Source: Streptomyces hiroshimensis (GTDB taxonomy: Bacteria > Actinomycetota > Actinomycetes > Streptomycetales > Streptomycetaceae). Taken from it: DNA of 64,000 bases. A program made the translations under genes and the position numbers. The notes under the pieces were generated by a model. The model saw only the letters and a program-made list of their open reading frames with translations. It had not been told where the DNA came from and did no database searches. Of this stretch, positions 1 through 8,121 are shown one piece after another. The stretch spans positions 191,864-255,863 of the forward strand of contig NZ_BMUT01000007.1 in the NCBI RefSeq assembly GCF_014650335.1, written 5' to 3'. The stretch's first letter is position 1. Each line of letters begins with the position of its first letter.

Positions 1-34
1 GCGAGGACTGCTCGCCCGCCTCCCCCGCGACCGC

Positions 35-65
35 CCCATGCCCACGACGGCCCCATGCCCACGAC
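35..65. repeat. Short direct repeat containing two ATG codons
   Basis: The 15-mer CCCCATGCCCACGAC occurs at 35-49 and again at 51-65, one base apart. Each copy carries an ATG. This creates alternative upstream starts for the first methyltransferase but no good ribosome binding site, so it is probably leader sequence rather than coding. Confidence 0.6.
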
Positions 66-138
66 CACGTCGGCACCACCGACCACGCCAGCACCACCAC
101 AGCACAGCGCAACCAGAACACGACAGGACCGTGCACCG

Positions 139-924
139 ATGGGCGCAAGCCACTCCATAGCCGACCGGTATACGGTCGAACGCACCGACGCCGCACCGCT
201 CGACGAGACCCGCTACGCCGCCGTCCTGCACAGCGACTTCCGCGACCACTACGCGGGCGGCCGCGACGTCTGGACGGACGAGGAGGCGATGCGGCAGGCG
301 CCGCGCCTGCTCATGGACGCCCTCCGCGCACGGCCCGGCGCCGGCGCGGGCACCGGCCCCGGCAGCCCCGCTCACGTACTCGACATCGGCACCGGCCACG
401 GCCGCGACGCCGGACTCCTGCTCGCCGCCGGGCACCATGTGACCGGCATCGACCTCGTCGCCTCCCCCGAGTGGCAGACCCTCGCCGGCCGCCACCCCGG
501 CCGCGCCCGGTTCCTCGCCACCGCCGCCCTCGACCTGCCGGGCACCGAGCAGTACGACGCGGTGCTGGACAACGGGTGCTTCCACCACCAGCACCCGGGG
601 ACGTACGGCCCGTACCTGCGCCACGTCCACGAACTGCTGCGCCCCGGCGGCCTCCTCACGCTCTCCGTCTTCCACGCGGCGGACGGCAGGGGCGGCCTCT
701 ACGCCAACGAGGGCAGCCGCCTCTACCGCGAGTTCACCGAGGACGAGCTGACCGGGCTGGCCGCCGGCCACGGGTTCGCCCTCGTGGACACCCGCCGGGT
801 GCCCCGCGCCGTCGGGAACCTCACCTATCTGGTGAGCACGTTCCGCCGCACCGAAGGCGGCGGGCGGCCGACCGGAAGCCCCCTCCGACCGTCCATCCGA
901 CCGTCCACGGGAGACCAGTCATGA
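139..924 (+). CDS. Class I SAM-dependent methyltransferase
   Basis: Predicted cytoplasmic AdoMet-dependent methyltransferase of 261 residues. Motif I is visible as VLDIGTGHGRD (residues 80-90), then the acidic strand-2 end (GIDLV) and a DNGCFHHQHP segment that should face the substrate. It belongs to a different branch from the three ToxA-like methyltransferases further on, so its substrate may differ. Its stop overlaps the next ATG (ATGA), making it the first visible gene of a five-gene coupled operon. The same frame is open from an ATG at 55, which would add 28 Pro/Thr-rich low-complexity residues; 139 is preferred because recognisable sequence begins there. The substrate cannot be told from sequence. 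Confidence 0.8.
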   Translation: MGASHSIADRYTVERTDAAPLDETRYAAVLHSDFRDHYAGGRDVWTDEEAMRQAPRLLMDALRARPGAGAGTGPGSPAHVLDIGTGHGRDAGLLLAAGHHVTGIDLVASPEWQTLAGRHPGRARFLATAALDLPGTEQYDAVLDNGCFHHQHPGTYGPYLRHVHELLRPGGLLTLSVFHAADGRGGLYANEGSRLYREFTEDELTGLAAGHGFALVDTRRVPRAVGNLTYLVSTFRRTEGGGRPTGSPLRPSIRPSTGDQS

Positions 925-1913
925 CCAGCAGCACGCCGCCGGTCGTCCTCGCCAATCCCAACACCCTCACCGACCGGGCCGCGATGGGCCTGCCCGACGC
1001 CTTCGTCTCGCGCGGCCCGCAGTACCTCCTGGCCGGCCACCGCGACCTGCTCGCCGCGGAGCCGGACGCCCTCGTCGCGGTCGCGGAGGACCCCGCCGAG
1101 CCGTTCGCCCGCCGCCACGCCGCCGGCACCGTCCTCGGCCTGGTGGGCGACCCGCGGATCCGGCCCGAGGACCCGCCGATGGCCGACGTGCCGGCCGCCC
1201 GGGTCCGCCTCGGCCTGGAGCCCGGGGAGGTCGGCGCGGTCACCGGCCGCTGGCGCCACGCCGGGGTCGAGGAGGAGTGGATCGCCAAGGAGGCCCCCGT
1301 CTACGAGGCGGACCTCGCGGCCTTCCGGATCGCCCTGTACCCCGTGACCAACGCCGAGTACCGCCTGTTCCTGGAGGACACCGGCCGCACCGGGCTGCCG
1401 ACCGCCTGGCGCTTCGGCGTCTACCCGGAGCAGCTCGCCAACCACCCCGTGTGGACCGTGACCCCCGAGGCCGCCGACGCCTACGCGGCCTGGCTCGCGG
1501 CCCGCACCGGGCGCGCCTTCCGGCTGCCGACCGAGGCCGAGTGGGAGTACGCCGCCTCCGGCGGGGACGGCCGCGACTTCCCCTGGGGCGACGACTTCCG
1601 GCCCGGGGCCGCCAACACCGTCGAGGAGGGCCCCCTGGCGACCACGCCGATCGGCGTCTTCCCGGCCGGCCGCTCGCCGTTCGGCGTGCACGACCTCGCG
1701 GGCAACGTCGAGGAGTACGTGGCCGACGACTACGCCGCCTACCCCGGCGGGGAGGAGATCGCCGACGACCTCGCCGTCAGCCAGGGCGTCTACCGGGTCG
1801 CGCGCGGCGGCAGCTTCACCCGCTTCGGCGACCTCGCCCGCGTCCGGCGCCGGCACGGCTGGTACAAACGCGAGATCTACGCCATGGGCTTCCGCCTCGC
1901 GGAGACGCCGTGA
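921..1913 (+). CDS. toxD: ToxD-like SUMF1/FGE-fold protein
   Basis: A 330-residue protein with a C-terminal formylglycine-generating-enzyme/SUMF1 fold (about residues 133-330): RLPTEAEWEYAA at 201-212, GNVEEYV at 261-267 and RGGSF at 295-299. About 130 residues precede the fold, including ARRHAAGTVLGLVGDPRI. No cysteine is present in the protein, so it cannot be a formylglycine-generating enzyme, and the EgtB iron-binding histidine signature is not evident. In Burkholderia the toxoflavin gene toxD encodes a protein of this kind next to a RibD-like gene, the arrangement seen here. The ATG overlaps the upstream stop and its own stop overlaps the next GTG. The reaction in azapteridine assembly is unknown. 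Confidence 0.75.
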   Translation: MTSSTPPVVLANPNTLTDRAAMGLPDAFVSRGPQYLLAGHRDLLAAEPDALVAVAEDPAEPFARRHAAGTVLGLVGDPRIRPEDPPMADVPAARVRLGLEPGEVGAVTGRWRHAGVEEEWIAKEAPVYEADLAAFRIALYPVTNAEYRLFLEDTGRTGLPTAWRFGVYPEQLANHPVWTVTPEAADAYAAWLAARTGRAFRLPTEAEWEYAASGGDGRDFPWGDDFRPGAANTVEEGPLATTPIGVFPAGRSPFGVHDLAGNVEEYVADDYAAYPGGEEIADDLAVSQGVYRVARGGSFTRFGDLARVRRRHGWYKREIYAMGFRLAETP

Positions 1914-3040
1914 CGGCCGCGGACGGCGCCACGCGCGCCGAACTGGAGGCGATGCGCCGGGCCCTCGCGCTCGCGGTCAGCGCGCTGGGCCGCACCAGCC
2001 CCAACCCCGTCGTCGGCTGCGTCCTGCTGGACGCGGACGGCGCCACCGTGGCGGAGGGCTACCACCGCGGCGCCGGCCACATGCACGCCGAGGTCGAGGC
2101 CCTGGCCGCGGCGGGCCACCGCGCGCGCGGCGCGACGGCCGTGGTCACCCTGGAGCCGTGCGCGCACCAGGGCCGTACGGGGCCCTGCGCGGACGCCCTG
2201 CTCGCGGCCGGGGTGAGCCGCGTGGTGTACGCGGTGCCGGATCCCGTCCCCGGCCACGCGGGCGGCGCCGAGCGGCTGCGCGCCGCCGGGATCGAGGTCG
2301 TCGGCGGCGTCCTGCGCGAGGAGGCGGAGCGGGCCAACGAGCTGTGGCTGACCGCCACCCGGCTCGGCCGGCCGTGCGTGACCTGGAAGTTCGGCGGGAG
2401 CCTCGACGGCCGCTCGGCGGCGCCCGACGGCACCTCGCGCTGGATCACCGGCCACGAGGCCCGCGCCGACGCCCACACGCTGCGGGCCACACACGACGCG
2501 GTGCTCGTCGGTTCGGGGACGCTGCGGGCGGACGACCCGCACCTCGGGCTGCGGCACGGCGTGACGGGCAAGCCGCCGCTGCGGGTGGTGCTGGACCGCA
2601 CCGGCGGCATCCGGCCGGACGCACGCGTCCTGGACGACGCGGCCCCCACCCTCGTGGTCGTCGGCGAGTCGGCCGCCCCGCCCGTACTCCCCCACGGCCA
2701 CACGGTGCTGGCCCTCCCCGAGCCCGGCGGGCGGCTGGACCTCGCGGCGCTGACGGACGCACTGTACGAGCGGGGGGTGCGCTCCGTGCTGCTGGAGGGC
2801 GGCGCCCGGCTGGCCGCGGAGTTCGCGGCGCGGGGCATGCTCGACCGCGTCGTGGCCTACGTCGCCCCGGTGCTGCTCGGCGGTGACGGGCGCGCGGTGC
2901 TCGACGGGTTCGGCGCGGGCACCCTGAGCGAGGCGCTGCGCCTGCGGCTGGACGCGGTGGACCGGCTCGGCGACGACGTCCGGATGGTGCTGCGCGCCCG
3001 TCCCTTCCCCGGCGGGGCGGAGCCGGAGGAGGCGTCGTGA
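1910..3040 (+). CDS. ribD: RibD-like bifunctional pyrimidine deaminase/reductase (ToxE-like)
   Basis: A 376-residue protein with an N-terminal CMP/dCMP-deaminase-type zinc domain (about 1-140) and a C-terminal RibD/DHFR-like reductase domain (about 150-365). The zinc and catalytic signature is intact: H59-A60-E61, and P83-C84 with C93. SPNPVVGCVL is the usual RibD N-terminal motif. The expected reaction is deamination of the GTP cyclohydrolase II product, then reduction of the ribosyl to a ribityl group, giving 5-amino-6-ribitylaminouracil 5'-phosphate. Its place beside the ToxD-like gene points to azapteridine synthesis rather than riboflavin, since no other riboflavin genes are nearby. The GTG start overlaps the upstream stop (GTGA). 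Confidence 0.9.
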   Translation: MTAADGATRAELEAMRRALALAVSALGRTSPNPVVGCVLLDADGATVAEGYHRGAGHMHAEVEALAAAGHRARGATAVVTLEPCAHQGRTGPCADALLAAGVSRVVYAVPDPVPGHAGGAERLRAAGIEVVGGVLREEAERANELWLTATRLGRPCVTWKFGGSLDGRSAAPDGTSRWITGHEARADAHTLRATHDAVLVGSGTLRADDPHLGLRHGVTGKPPLRVVLDRTGGIRPDARVLDDAAPTLVVVGESAAPPVLPHGHTVLALPEPGGRLDLAALTDALYERGVRSVLLEGGARLAAEFAARGMLDRVVAYVAPVLLGGDGRAVLDGFGAGTLSEALRLRLDAVDRLGDDVRMVLRARPFPGGAEPEEAS

Positions 3041-4269
3041 CCCCACGGGTCGCGGTCGTCTACCACAGCAGGCGCGGCACCATGCGGGCGCTGGCCGGGG
3101 CCGCGGCCGCCGGGGCGCAGGCGTACGGCGCGCAGGTGCGGCTGGTGCAGGTCGCCGACGACCAGGCCGCTCCCGCGTGGCCGGAGGAGGAGGCGGGCCC
3201 GGAGGACGTGCTGTGGGCCGACGGCCTGGTGCTGGCCTCGCCCACGTACTTCGGGAGCGTCTCCGCACCGTTCAAGCGGTTCCTGGACAGCACATCGAAG
3301 CTGTGGTGCGACGGGCTGCTCACCGACCGCGTCGTGACGGGGATGACGGCCTCGACCTGTCTGCACGGCGGCCGCGAGGCCACCTTGCTGACGCTCTATC
3401 AGACAGCGCACCACTGGGGGTCCTGGACTCTCGGTGCCGGGTCCGCCGGGCCCGGCGATCCGGTCTGCGGCGGCGCGGACGGCAACCCGTACGGGCTGGC
3501 GGTCGCCGCGCTGCGCGACGGCAGCGTCGCCGAGGACGACCTGGCGGCGGCCTGGGCGCTGGGCCGCCGTCTGGCCGGTGCGGCGGCCCGCGCGCAGGGC
3601 GGCGGCCGTCCCGCCCCGGGCGGCGCGGTCCGCGTCCGGATGACGGTCGTCCACTGCGCCGAGGACGAGACGGTGCGGCTGCTGGCGCAGGAGTGCGCGG
3701 CCGGGGCCCGGGAGCTCGGCGCCGAGGTGCGGCTGCGCCGGCTGGCGGGGCCGGGCGTGCGGCGGGAGTCGGGGCTGCCCGGCCCTGCGGGCGGGGCCCC
3801 GCCGGCGGCCGCCGTCGGCCCCGGCGACGTGGCGTGGGCGGACTCGGTGGTCTTCGGCGCCCCGGCACGGGCCGGCGCCGTCGCCGCACCGCTGCTGGGG
3901 TTCCTGCAGTCGCTGGAGCCCCCGGCCGGGCCGGGGCCGCTCGCGGGCAAGCCCGCCGGCGGTTTCGTCGCCACCGCCCGGGCGCACGCGGGCAGCGAGT
4001 CGGCGCTCCTCTCCCTCCACCACGTGCTGCACCACTCCGGTGCGGTCGTGGTGCCGCCGGGCTACACCGATCCCGTGGTGTTCGAGGCCGGCGGCAATCC
4101 GTACGGCACGTCGCACGCCCGGTCGGCGGGGGACCTGCCGACCGTCCAGGCGCTGGCGGCCGCCCGGCATCAGGGCCGGCGCATGGCCCTGGCCGGCGAC
4201 CGGCTGCGCCGCCGGCCCGCCCCCGGCGCCGGCGCCCTCGACACCCCCCTCGAGAAGGAATCCACATGA
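3037..4269 (+). CDS. Tandem WrbA/flavodoxin-type flavoprotein
   Basis: A 410-residue protein made of two flavodoxin/WrbA-like units in tandem. Unit 1 (about 3-185) starts VAVVYHSRRGT, a phosphate-binding loop, with ASPTYFGS and GGADGNPYG. Unit 2 (about 205-385) repeats the plan with VVHCAEDETV, FGAPARAGA and EAGGNPYGTS. The NPYG element is typical of WrbA NAD(P)H:quinone oxidoreductases. The second unit has lost the Ser/Thr-rich FMN phosphate loop, so it may be structural. GTG start after GGAGGA, overlapping the ribD-like stop; its own stop overlaps the next ATG. A redox role in ring closure or N-N bond formation is inference only. Confidence 0.8.
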   Translation: MTPRVAVVYHSRRGTMRALAGAAAAGAQAYGAQVRLVQVADDQAAPAWPEEEAGPEDVLWADGLVLASPTYFGSVSAPFKRFLDSTSKLWCDGLLTDRVVTGMTASTCLHGGREATLLTLYQTAHHWGSWTLGAGSAGPGDPVCGGADGNPYGLAVAALRDGSVAEDDLAAAWALGRRLAGAAARAQGGGRPAPGGAVRVRMTVVHCAEDETVRLLAQECAAGARELGAEVRLRRLAGPGVRRESGLPGPAGGAPPAAAVGPGDVAWADSVVFGAPARAGAVAAPLLGFLQSLEPPAGPGPLAGKPAGGFVATARAHAGSESALLSLHHVLHHSGAVVVPPGYTDPVVFEAGGNPYGTSHARSAGDLPTVQALAAARHQGRRMALAGDRLRRRPAPGAGALDTPLEKEST

Positions 4270-5006
4270 CCGTGCAGCAGTACGACGACATCGGCGAAGC
4301 CTACGAGGGCTTCAAGTCGCTGCCCATGGCCCGCTACCCGGAGTCGGGCAGCTTCCTGCGGATGGTCGGGGACCTGAGCGGCAAGTCGGTCCTGGACCTG
4401 GCGTGCGGCACGGGTTTCTACAGCCGGCAGGCCAAGCGGCTCGGCGCCGCGGAGGTCCTGGGCGTCGACGTCTCCGACTCGATGGTGGCCGCCGCCTGGT
4501 CCATCGAGAAGCGCGACCCCCTGGGGGTGCGCTACCTGGTCGGCGACGGCGCCGACCTGCCCCTGTTCGGCCGGCGCTTCGACGTGGCGACCGCCGTCTA
4601 CCTCCTCAACTACGCCGACGACGCGGCCACGATGGAGTGGATGTGCCGGGGCGTGCACCGCAGCCTGCGGCCGGGCGGGGAGTTCTTCGTCCTCACCCAG
4701 GCGCCGGACTTCCGCTTCGACGGGCCGCCGACGGAGAAGTACGGCTTCCGCTACGAGCCGGTGGGCGAGGGCGAGGTGGGACCGCGGGTGCGGATCACGG
4801 CGCTGGTCGATTCGCCCGTCGAGTTCGTGACCAACTACCCGCGGCGCGAGGTGTGCGAGGGCGCGCTGTGGGCGGCCGGTTTCCGGGACGTCACGTGGGT
4901 GCCGCTGGAGGTGCCGGAGGACGGCATCAGGACGTACGGGGCGGAGTTCTGGGAGGACTTCCTCGCCAACCCGCCGCTGGTGATGCTGCGCTGCATGGCC
5001 GGCTGA
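4266..5006 (+). CDS. toxA: ToxA-like N-methyltransferase 1
   Basis: A 246-residue class I methyltransferase. Motif I is VLDLACGTGFYSR (about 42-54), with GVDVS at 67-71 and AVYLLNYADD in the motif IV region. It shares a near-identical frame with the genes at 13598 and 18133: QYD.IG near the N-terminus, an E-R/K-x-P/A-LG segment, a P..YGF segment, and WEDFLANPP at the C-terminus. ToxA methylates the azapteridine nucleus in toxoflavin synthesis, and these three look like ToxA relatives. Last gene of the coupled operon, followed by a strong hairpin terminator at 5023-5060. Confidence 0.85.
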   Translation: MTVQQYDDIGEAYEGFKSLPMARYPESGSFLRMVGDLSGKSVLDLACGTGFYSRQAKRLGAAEVLGVDVSDSMVAAAWSIEKRDPLGVRYLVGDGADLPLFGRRFDVATAVYLLNYADDAATMEWMCRGVHRSLRPGGEFFVLTQAPDFRFDGPPTEKYGFRYEPVGEGEVGPRVRITALVDSPVEFVTNYPRREVCEGALWAAGFRDVTWVPLEVPEDGIRTYGAEFWEDFLANPPLVMLRCMAG

Positions 5007-5022
5007 GATCCCTGACGGCCCT

Positions 5023-5060
5023 GACGGCCCCGGCGGCGGTGCTCCGCCGCCGGGGCCGTC
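5023..5060. terminator. Bidirectional hairpin terminator
   Basis: A perfect inverted repeat with 17-bp arms (GACGGCCCCGGCGGCGG, 5023-5039, and its complement at 5044-5060) and a TGCT loop. It lies between the convergent methyltransferase (stop 5006) and FMN reductase (stop 5073) genes, so it can end transcription from both sides. No U tract, as is common in streptomycetes. Confidence 0.9.
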
Positions 5061-5072
5061 CTTCGTGCGCGT

Positions 5073-5675
5073 TCAGAGCAGCCACGGCCGGAAGTCGTCC
5101 GCGGGCGGCAGGCCGGAGTGCTCCCGGGCGGCCGCGGCGGTGCGGTGGACGTGGAACAGCAGCCGGACGGCCGCACCCGGGTCGCTGAAGGCGACCTGCC
5201 CGTCGGGCTCTTCGCGCAGGACCCGGTCGACGCGGGGCACGACGGTGCGCGGGCCGATGAGGGTGGCGCCGGCGGTGAAGAGCATCCGCTCGGTCTCGCA
5301 GTACGCATCGGGCTCGGTCGCGGGGGCGGTGGAGGTGGTGATGACCGCCACGGGCTTGCCGATGAGCGGGGAGCCCTCGGTGGGCCAGGTCAGCCAGTTG
5401 AGCAGCGTCCGCAGGGAGGCGGGCGGCGCGGCGTGCGTCTCGGGGGTGGTGATGATGACGCCGTCGGCGAGCGAGGCCATCTGGCGCAGGGCGTCGGCGA
5501 CGGGGTGCGAGGGGGCGATGATCTCGCTGCTCGCCCGGGCGAGTACGGACGGCGCCGTGCTGACGACGAGCCGGGTTCCGGAGGCGCCGGGGGCCGAGAG
5601 CGCGCGCAGCAGCGGGTCGCCGTAGGGGTCGTCGTCGGCCGGGGCGCTCAGCCCCAGCAGCAGTACGTTCTCCAC
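5073..5675 (-). CDS. NAD(P)H-dependent FMN reductase
   Basis: A 200-residue flavodoxin-fold NADPH-dependent FMN reductase (SsuE/ChrR group), with VLLLGLSAP at the N-terminus, ADGVIITTPETH in the place of the family's P-E/Y FMN-binding loop, and GKPVAVITTS after it. It would supply reduced flavin or reduce a cluster intermediate in the cytoplasm. The GTG start has GGAAGGAG nine bases upstream. It lies 152 bp downstream of the MFS exporter on the same strand, so the two may be co-transcribed, and it faces the biosynthetic operon across a shared terminator. Confidence 0.8.
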   Translation of the reverse strand: MENVLLLGLSAPADDDPYGDPLLRALSAPGASGTRLVVSTAPSVLARASSEIIAPSHPVADALRQMASLADGVIITTPETHAAPPASLRTLLNWLTWPTEGSPLIGKPVAVITTSTAPATEPDAYCETERMLFTAGATLIGPRTVVPRVDRVLREEPDGQVAFSDPGAAVRLLFHVHRTAAAAREHSGLPPADDFRPWLL

Positions 5676-5702
5676 GGTCGGTCTCCTTCCTTGACGGGTG
5701 GC

Positions 5703-5806
5703 GGCCTTGGGGTACGGAGGCCTTGGGGACGGGGGCCCTGGGGGAAGGGCCTCGTGGGGGGGGTGTGGGCGTGCGGGTGCGAGTGCGGGTGTGCGAGTGC
5801 GGGTGT
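5703..5806. repeat. G-run tract and GTGCGGGT tandem repeats
   Basis: The gap between the exporter and FMN reductase holds G-runs on the + strand at 5709-5712, 5725-5728, 5731-5735, 5740-5744 and 5756-5763, which could form a G-quadruplex. The 10-mer GGCCTTGGGG is directly repeated (5703 and 5719 onward). From 5771 to 5806 follow short imperfect repeats of GTGCGGGT/GTGCGAGT. No gene is apparent here. Confidence 0.6.
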
Positions 5807-5827
5807 AGAAGGAGCGGGGCCGGCCGG

Positions 5828-7309
5828 TCAGCCGGCCGGGGCGGGGCGCAGGCGCCGGGAGACCAGGACGCCCGCCAGGGCGAGCACCGCGGTGAGCGCG
5901 AAGGTGAACAGGAGCCCGGCCCGGGTGGTGGCCCCGTGCTGGTGGGCCATGGCGACGGCCGCGCCGCCGATGCCGGAGACCAGGCCCGTGGCGAGGGTCT
6001 GGGCGAGCTGCAGGGAGCCGCTGACGAGGCCCTGTTGTGCGGCGGGGGCCTGTTCGAGGGTGTCGGTGGTGGCGGCGTTGAAGGCGACGCCCATGCCGAT
6101 GCCGCCCAGGGCCCAGCCCGCGACGGCGACCAGCGGGGGCACGGCCTCGACGAGGACGGCGGCGGCCATGACGGCGAGACCGGCGAGCAGGACGGCGAAG
6201 CCGAGGGTGACGCTGCCGGTGCGCCCGCCGCCCCGGCCGTCGCGGCGGGCCTGCCAGGCGGAGCCGAAGACCCAGGTGATGGCACCGGCGGAGAGGCCGA
6301 GGCCGGCCAGGGAGGCGTTCACGCCGCGCAGTTCCTGCAGGCCGAGCGGGAGGAAGGCCTCGCTGCCGAAGTAGACGCCGCACAGCAGGAAGCGGATGCC
6401 GATGCCGGCGCCGACTCCGGCCCGCAGGCCGAGCGTTCCGGCGGGGGTCACCCGGCGCAGGGCGGGCACGGCGACGACGAGCCCGGCGAGGGCGAGCGGG
6501 ATCAGCAGGGCGAGGCTCTTCAGGAGCAGTGCCTGGAGGAAGAGGGCGGTGCCCGCGGTGAGGAGGATGCTGGCGGCGAGGGGGCTCTTCCACCAGGGTC
6601 CGGAGGGGGCGGCGGGAGCGGCGGAGGGGCGGTCGAGCCGGCGCAGGCCCGGGAGGGTGAGGGCGGCGGCGATCGCGATCAGCGGGAGCATGAGCAGGAA
6701 CACGCCGCGCCAGCTGGTGAGGTCGGAGAGGGTGCCGGCGATGACGGGGCCGATGAGCGAGGGCACCGTCCAGGCGGAGGAGAGCAGGGCGAACATCCGC
6801 GCCCTGAGGTGTTCGGGGTAGGCGAGCCCGATCACGGTGTAGGCCATGCTCATGACAGCCCCGACTCCGAGGCCCTGGAGGGCGCGGCCGAGCAGGAACA
6901 GCGGCCAGGAGGCCGCCGCGCCCGCCACCGCGCAGCCGAGGGCGAAGACGAGCATGCCGACGGCCATGGAGCGCACGGGCCCGCCGCGGTCGGCCGCGCG
7001 GCCGGCGACCACCGTGCCGACGATGTTGGCGAGCATCAGGGCCGACAGGCCCCAGCCGTAGGCGCCGAGCCCGTGCAGGTCGTCCGCGATGTCGGGCAGG
7101 ACCGTGGCCACGCCCAGGGATTCGAACGCGACCATGCTCACGGAGAGGACGACGCCGAGGGTCAGTGCCCGGTAGGCCCCGGAGAACACGCTCTCCGCCG
7201 GCCTCTCCCCCGCCTTCGCCGCCTTCGCCGGCGGAGAGGATCCGTCCGCGCCGGGCGGCGCGAGCGGGGCGCCGGACTCCTCCGCCACCTGGTTCACATC
7301 CTGCGACAC
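5828..7309 (-). CDS. MFS drug-exporter-like transporter 1
   Basis: About 493 residues with many hydrophobic segments, consistent with 12-14 transmembrane helices. DHA2-like features include ADRGGPVR in the loop 2-3 position and RALQGLGVGAVMSMAYTVIGL in the motif C-like helix. It is clearly paralogous to the transporter at 19313 (both have YRAL.LG, VATVLP, LQGLGVG and LPAGTL-type stretches), suggesting both export the cluster product. The GTG at 7309 is chosen because GGAGG lies five bases upstream; an in-frame GTG at 7324 is possible. A promoter with an inverted repeat in its spacer lies before it, shared with the divergent TetR gene. Confidence 0.85.
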   Translation of the reverse strand: MSQDVNQVAEESGAPLAPPGADGSSPPAKAAKAGERPAESVFSGAYRALTLGVVLSVSMVAFESLGVATVLPDIADDLHGLGAYGWGLSALMLANIVGTVVAGRAADRGGPVRSMAVGMLVFALGCAVAGAAASWPLFLLGRALQGLGVGAVMSMAYTVIGLAYPEHLRARMFALLSSAWTVPSLIGPVIAGTLSDLTSWRGVFLLMLPLIAIAAALTLPGLRRLDRPSAAPAAPSGPWWKSPLAASILLTAGTALFLQALLLKSLALLIPLALAGLVVAVPALRRVTPAGTLGLRAGVGAGIGIRFLLCGVYFGSEAFLPLGLQELRGVNASLAGLGLSAGAITWVFGSAWQARRDGRGGGRTGSVTLGFAVLLAGLAVMAAAVLVEAVPPLVAVAGWALGGIGMGVAFNAATTDTLEQAPAAQQGLVSGSLQLAQTLATGLVSGIGGAAVAMAHQHGATTRAGLLFTFALTAVLALAGVLVSRRLRPAPAG

Positions 7310-7323
7310 GACGACCTCCAGCA

Positions 7324-7373
7324 CAAAGTTTCGTTACGTTCCGGGACGGAATCAATTGCAGCTTACCTATACT
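7324..7373. promoter_or_regulatory. Divergent promoter with TetR operator candidate
   Basis: The inverted repeat TTCCG-GGA-CGGAA spans 7339-7351. On the minus strand a -35-like TTGATT (7350-7355) and a -10-like GAAACT about 17 bases on place the repeat in the exporter promoter spacer. On the plus strand TATACT (7368-7373) lies six bases before the TetR ATG, implying a leaderless transcript. A TetR dimer here could control both genes; this is inferred from position and symmetry. Confidence 0.5.
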
Positions 7374-7379
7374 GGCCGC

Positions 7380-8054
7380 ATGGTGAACACCCCGAACGGC
7401 GCGGTGGCCGAAGCGCGGGAATCGCGCGGAGGCGGTCCGCAGCGCACAGGAAGGCCACGGGACGGCCGCATCGACGCGGCCGTGCCCGCCGCGGTGATGG
7501 AGATCCTCAATGAGTCGGGCTACGGAAACCTGACGCTCGAAGCGGTGGCCGCCCGGGCGGGGACCAGCAAGCCGGCCCTGCGCCGGCGCTGGCAGTCCCG
7601 CCAGCACCTCGTCGTGGACGCACTGGTGACCACGGTGGGCGCCACCCCGACCCCCGACACCGGCTGCACCCACTGCGACCTGATCGCCGGCATCGGCACG
7701 CTCAGCCAGGCCTTCGGCACCACGATCGGGCGGCGTGTCCTGCCCGCCCTAGTGGCCGACCTGGCCGACCACCCCGAGCTGGAGAGCCTGTTCCTGGAGC
7801 GCTTCTTCCACACCCGCCGGGCTTCCACGGCCGAGGCGCTGCGGCGCGGCATCCGGAGGGGGGACCTCCGCCCCGACGCCGACATCGACCTTCTGCTCGA
7901 CATGCTGGCGTCCACCACGTACTACCGGGTGCTCTTCGGGCACCTGCCGGTGACCGCGACGCTCGCGGAGGACGTGGTCGAGGTCGTGCTCAAGGGCGTG
8001 GCCACCGAATCCTGGCGCGGACGCCACCGCCACGGGGTCTTCGACGGTTTCTGA
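7380..8054 (+). CDS. TetR-family transcriptional regulator
   Basis: A 224-residue regulator with an N-terminal TetR helix-turn-helix (about residues 35-75: AAVMEILNESGYGNLTLEAV, then ARAGTSKPALRRRW) and a ligand-binding C-terminal half containing LLDMLASTTYYRVLFGH. It is divergent from exporter 1 with about 70 bp between starts, the usual layout for a TetR repressor that senses the exported compound or an intermediate. ATG 7380 is favoured over the TTG at 7356 because a -10-like TATACT ends six bases before it, which fits a leaderless message. Confidence 0.85.
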   Translation: MVNTPNGAVAEARESRGGGPQRTGRPRDGRIDAAVPAAVMEILNESGYGNLTLEAVAARAGTSKPALRRRWQSRQHLVVDALVTTVGATPTPDTGCTHCDLIAGIGTLSQAFGTTIGRRVLPALVADLADHPELESLFLERFFHTRRASTAEALRRGIRRGDLRPDADIDLLLDMLASTTYYRVLFGHLPVTATLAEDVVEVVLKGVATESWRGRHRHGVFDGF

Positions 8055-8121
8055 CGCGCGGGGGGGCAGCGGAGGCCGGGCACTGTGACGGCCCGGCAGG
8101 TACGAGGGGAGGGAGAGACTG

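Noticed and set aside
372..3268. Long open frames on the opposite strand and other frames over the first operon
   Set aside because: They are shadows of GC-rich coding: no ribosome binding sites, Arg/Pro/Gly-rich translations and no family motifs, while the chosen frames hold clear motifs.
5118..7513. Large plus-strand frames over the FMN reductase and exporter 1
   Set aside because: Translations are Gly/Glu/Arg-rich antisense images of membrane-protein codons; the minus-strand frames have flavodoxin and MFS signatures.
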